Shown here: piece after piece, positions 23,463 through 25,781 of the stretch | Numbering within the stretch: position 1 is the stretch's first letter | Layout: each line of letters starts with the position of its first letter | NCBI GenBank assembly: GCA_948517135.1 | Contig: CAORJJ010000017.1 | Coordinates: 1 to 25,781 of the forward strand | DNA from: an uncultured Clostridia bacterium | GTDB taxonomy: Bacteria > Bacillota > Clostridia > TANB77 > CAG-508 | Direction: 5' to 3' | Length of the DNA stretch: 25,781 bases | Notes under the pieces: model-generated | Seen by the model: the letters and a program-made list of their open reading frames with translations, nothing else | What the model was told of the DNA's origin: nothing | Databases searched by the model: none | Translations under genes and position numbers: made by a program

Positions 23463-25781
23463 CTATTTTCTTAATTCTGCTTTAAAGTTTTTCTCTAAAG
23501 CTTCAATTACTTTTTCAACTATTGGATTTATTTCTTCATCTGTTAATGTTTTACTGTTTGAACCAAATGTTAATGAATATGCAACACTTTTCTTATTTCC
23601 TAAAATTGGATTAGTATAAACATCAAATAACTTTGAACTTACAAGTAAGCTTCCTGCTGATTTTTTTATTACTTTAGATATTTCATCTGATGTAATATCT
23701 TTATCAAGAATTACTGCTATATCTTTGTTTACTGTTGGATAAATTGAAATATCTTTAAATTTCATTTTTCCAACTTTTTTAGCTAATAATTTATCTAAGT
23801 TAATTTCTAAAGCAAATACTGGTTCTTTTGATATTTCTGGATGAATTCTTCCTACAACACCTATAACTTCGCCATTTACATTTATTTCAGCCACTTGACC
23901 TGGATGAAATTCTTTTAAACTTTCTTTTGGAAGTACAAAACTATATCTATTTCCATATCCTAAATAATCTAGCACTTCTTCTGCAATGCCCTTAATTATA
24001 TAGAAATCAACATTTTTCTTATTATCAATTCCTAAATAATATTCTCCTGTCATTAATGCACATAATTTTTTATCTTCACCATATTGTTCTTCTTTTTTCC
24101 AGAAACCTTTTCCTATTTCAAATAAACATACATCTTTAATATAACGAGCTTTATTGTATTCATAAATTTTATATAATGAAGGAATTAAACTATATCTTAA
24201 AGTATTTCTTTCTTCTGTCATTGGATCTAATAATTTTAATTCTTGAAATTTGTCATTTGTATATTGATGAACGTTTTTATCATTTATTAATATATAAGAT
24301 AATGTTTCATTTAATCCTAAAGAAACCATTTTGTTTCTAATTTCTCTATCTGTTTTATCTACATATCCAAGTTTAATTGGTGATACTGGCAATTTTCCTT
24401 CTATATTATCAACACCATAAATTCTTCCAACCTCTTCAATTAAATCTTCCTTAATTGAAATATCTATTCTTCTTGTTGGTACAGATACTGTTATAACATC
24501 TCCATCTAATGAAGATACAAAATTTAATCTTCTAAAAACATCAACTGCATCAGAAGCTGTTAAATTAGTTCCAAGTAAACTATTTATGTCTTTTGCTGTT
24601 ATATCTATTTTCTTTTCTGTTTTGTCTGTTTTGTCATATATTACTGTTCCTGTTTGTATTGTTGCATTTGCATATTCTTCCAATAGTTTCACAGCTCTTT
24701 CCATTGCCATGTAAGTTCTATTTGGATCTAACCCTTTTTCAAAACGATTACTTGCTTCGCTTCTAACTATTTTCTTTGAGGTTTTTCTAACACTTACAGA
24801 ATCAAATATAGCAGATTCTATTAATACATTTTTTGTATTTTCTTCTATTTCTGTATCTAATCCTCCCATAACTCCTGCTAAACCTATTGCTCTTGTTCCA
24901 TCAGAAATTACTATATCTGTATCTTCTAAATTTCTCTCAATTCCATCTAAAGTTGTTAGTTTTTCGCCTTCAGTTGCCATTCTTGTTTCAATAACATTTC
25001 CTAATCTATCAGCATCATAAAAATGTAATGGTTGACCACATTCTAACATTACATAGTTACTAATATCTACAACATTATTAATAGGTCTTATTCCAGATGC
25101 TATTAATCTATTTTTTATAAAATCAGGACTTTCTTTAATTGTTACATTTAATGCTTTTCTAGCTAAGAATAAACTACAATTTTCTGTATTTACTTTTACA
25201 TTAAATGATTTATTTAGATCTTCACCTAATTCATTATGAGCTAAATCTATTTCTTTTACTGGTTTATCATAAATTGCAGCAACTTCATAAGCCATACCTA
25301 AAATACTTAATAAATCTCCTCTATTTGCTGTTAGTTCAAAATCTACAATTTCATCATCTAATTTTAAATATTCTATTGGATTTTTTCCAACTGGACTATC
25401 ATCTGGCAATATATGAATTCCATTTTTATCTTCTTCTGATAAGAATTTTTTATCAATTCCTATTTCATATAAAGCACAAACCATTCCATTTGATTCTTCG
25501 CCTCTAATAATACCAGATTTAATAGTTACATCTCCTGGAAGCTCAGCACCTGGAAGAGCAACTATAACTTTAATTCCAGCTCTTACATTTGGGGCACCAC
25601 ATACAATTTTTGCAACTTCTGTTCCAATATCAACTTTTAGGCAATGTAAATGATCTGAATCTGGATGATCTATACATTCTAAAACATTACCAATAACAAG
25701 TTTTGTTGCTGGAACTAATTTCTCTGCTGAATCATATTCATTACCAACTCTAGTCATATCTTCTGCTAAAGTTTTTATATC
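23463..25781 (-). CDS. pheT: Phenylalanyl-tRNA synthetase beta subunit, 5' end cut by the window
   Basis: Beta chain of the alpha2-beta2 synthetase that charges tRNA-Phe. Domains in order: tRNA-binding/EMAP-like (VIGNVLECIDHPDSDHLHCLKV), B3/4 (ELTANRGDLLSILGMAYEVAAIYDKP and INNVVDISNYVMLECGQPLH), B5 (PTRRIDISIKEDLIEEVGRIYG), the core catalytic-like domain, and a C-terminal anticodon-binding FDX-ACB domain (YPTVNKDIAVILDKD). The frame stays open to the last base. An internal ATG at 25757 is not the start, because conserved-looking residues DIKTLAED precede it. About 15-20 N-terminal residues should lie outside the window. pheS would be expected just upstream. Confidence 0.97.
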   Translation of the reverse strand, partial: DIKTLAEDMTRVGNEYDSAEKLVPATKLVIGNVLECIDHPDSDHLHCLKVDIGTEVAKIVCGAPNVRAGIKVIVALPGAELPGDVTIKSGIIRGEESNGMVCALYEIGIDKKFLSEEDKNGIHILPDDSPVGKNPIEYLKLDDEIVDFELTANRGDLLSILGMAYEVAAIYDKPVKEIDLAHNELGEDLNKSFNVKVNTENCSLFLARKALNVTIKESPDFIKNRLIASGIRPINNVVDISNYVMLECGQPLHFYDADRLGNVIETRMATEGEKLTTLDGIERNLEDTDIVISDGTRAIGLAGVMGGLDTEIEENTKNVLIESAIFDSVSVRKTSKKIVRSEASNRFEKGLDPNRTYMAMERAVKLLEEYANATIQTGTVIYDKTDKTEKKIDITAKDINSLLGTNLTASDAVDVFRRLNFVSSLDGDVITVSVPTRRIDISIKEDLIEEVGRIYGVDNIEGKLPVSPIKLGYVDKTDREIRNKMVSLGLNETLSYILINDKNVHQYTNDKFQELKLLDPMTEERNTLRYSLIPSLYKIYEYNKARYIKDVCLFEIGKGFWKKEEQYGEDKKLCALMTGEYYLGIDNKKNVDFYIIKGIAEEVLDYLGYGNRYSFVLPKESLKEFHPGQVAEINVNGEVIGVVGRIHPEISKEPVFALEINLDKLLAKKVGKMKFKDISIYPTVNKDIAVILDKDITSDEISKVIKKSAGSLLVSSKLFDVYTNPILGNKKSVAYSLTFGSNSKTLTDEEINPIVEKVIEALEKNFKAELRK

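Noticed and set aside
1..25781. tRNA or rRNA genes
   Set aside because: I saw no GC-rich cloverleaf-like segments with a T-arm GTTCRA pattern nor any rRNA-like conserved stretch in the intergenic regions.

Overview
This window is AT-rich DNA with ribosome binding sites of the AGGAGG/AAAGGA type, strong TTGACA-17-TATAAT promoters and many hairpin terminators. It carries feoAB, a GerW/YtfJ sporulation gene and an LPxTG surface protein. Together these suggest a low-GC, probably anaerobic and probably spore-forming Clostridia-type Firmicute. Most of the window is ordinary chromosome read leftwards (minus strand). It ends inside pheT, which runs off the right edge.

Layout from left to right. Bases 1-60 hold a fragment of a repeat that recurs at 15316. 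Next come a ZIP metal transporter (62-838) and feoB-feoA (942-3279), with a divergent TetR regulator (3448-4050). A lone radical SAM gene follows (4196-4954) under its own promoter. A membrane pair comes next: a VTT/DedA-like protein and a family 2 glycosyltransferase (5058-7005). A plus-strand orphan gene of 93 residues (7206-7487) stands on its own. A five-gene minus-strand run follows (11939 down to 7558): a small membrane protein, a TGS-containing nucleoside kinase, an RNHCP zinc protein, a VanZ-like protein and argS. It has a good promoter at 11978-12006 and a shared bidirectional terminator at 7513-7544. recG is next and is interrupted by one frameshift. Then comes the GerW/YtfJ gene.

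The gene-free stretch 14783-15441 is almost entirely one 600-bp structured element. It has inverted ends and two long hairpins with arms of about 110-120 bases. On its right are a small helical-bundle protein gene (15442-15867) and a 1683-residue sortase-anchored surface protein (15901-20952, minus strand).

The most interesting coding unit is a two-gene cassette at 21117-23196 with its own promoter and terminator. The first gene encodes a ubiquitin-like beta-grasp protein with a cysteine-containing C-terminal tail. The second encodes a radical SAM/SPASM enzyme fused to a JAB/MPN (JAMM) metalloprotease. A Ubl, a JAMM protease and a radical SAM maturase in one operon suggest a peptide-modification system in which a Ubl fold acts as leader or tag. 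No E1- or E2-like gene is visible nearby. By eye, this cassette, the lone radical SAM gene and the orphan 93-residue gene are less AT-extreme than the surrounding genes, consistent with acquisition by transfer.
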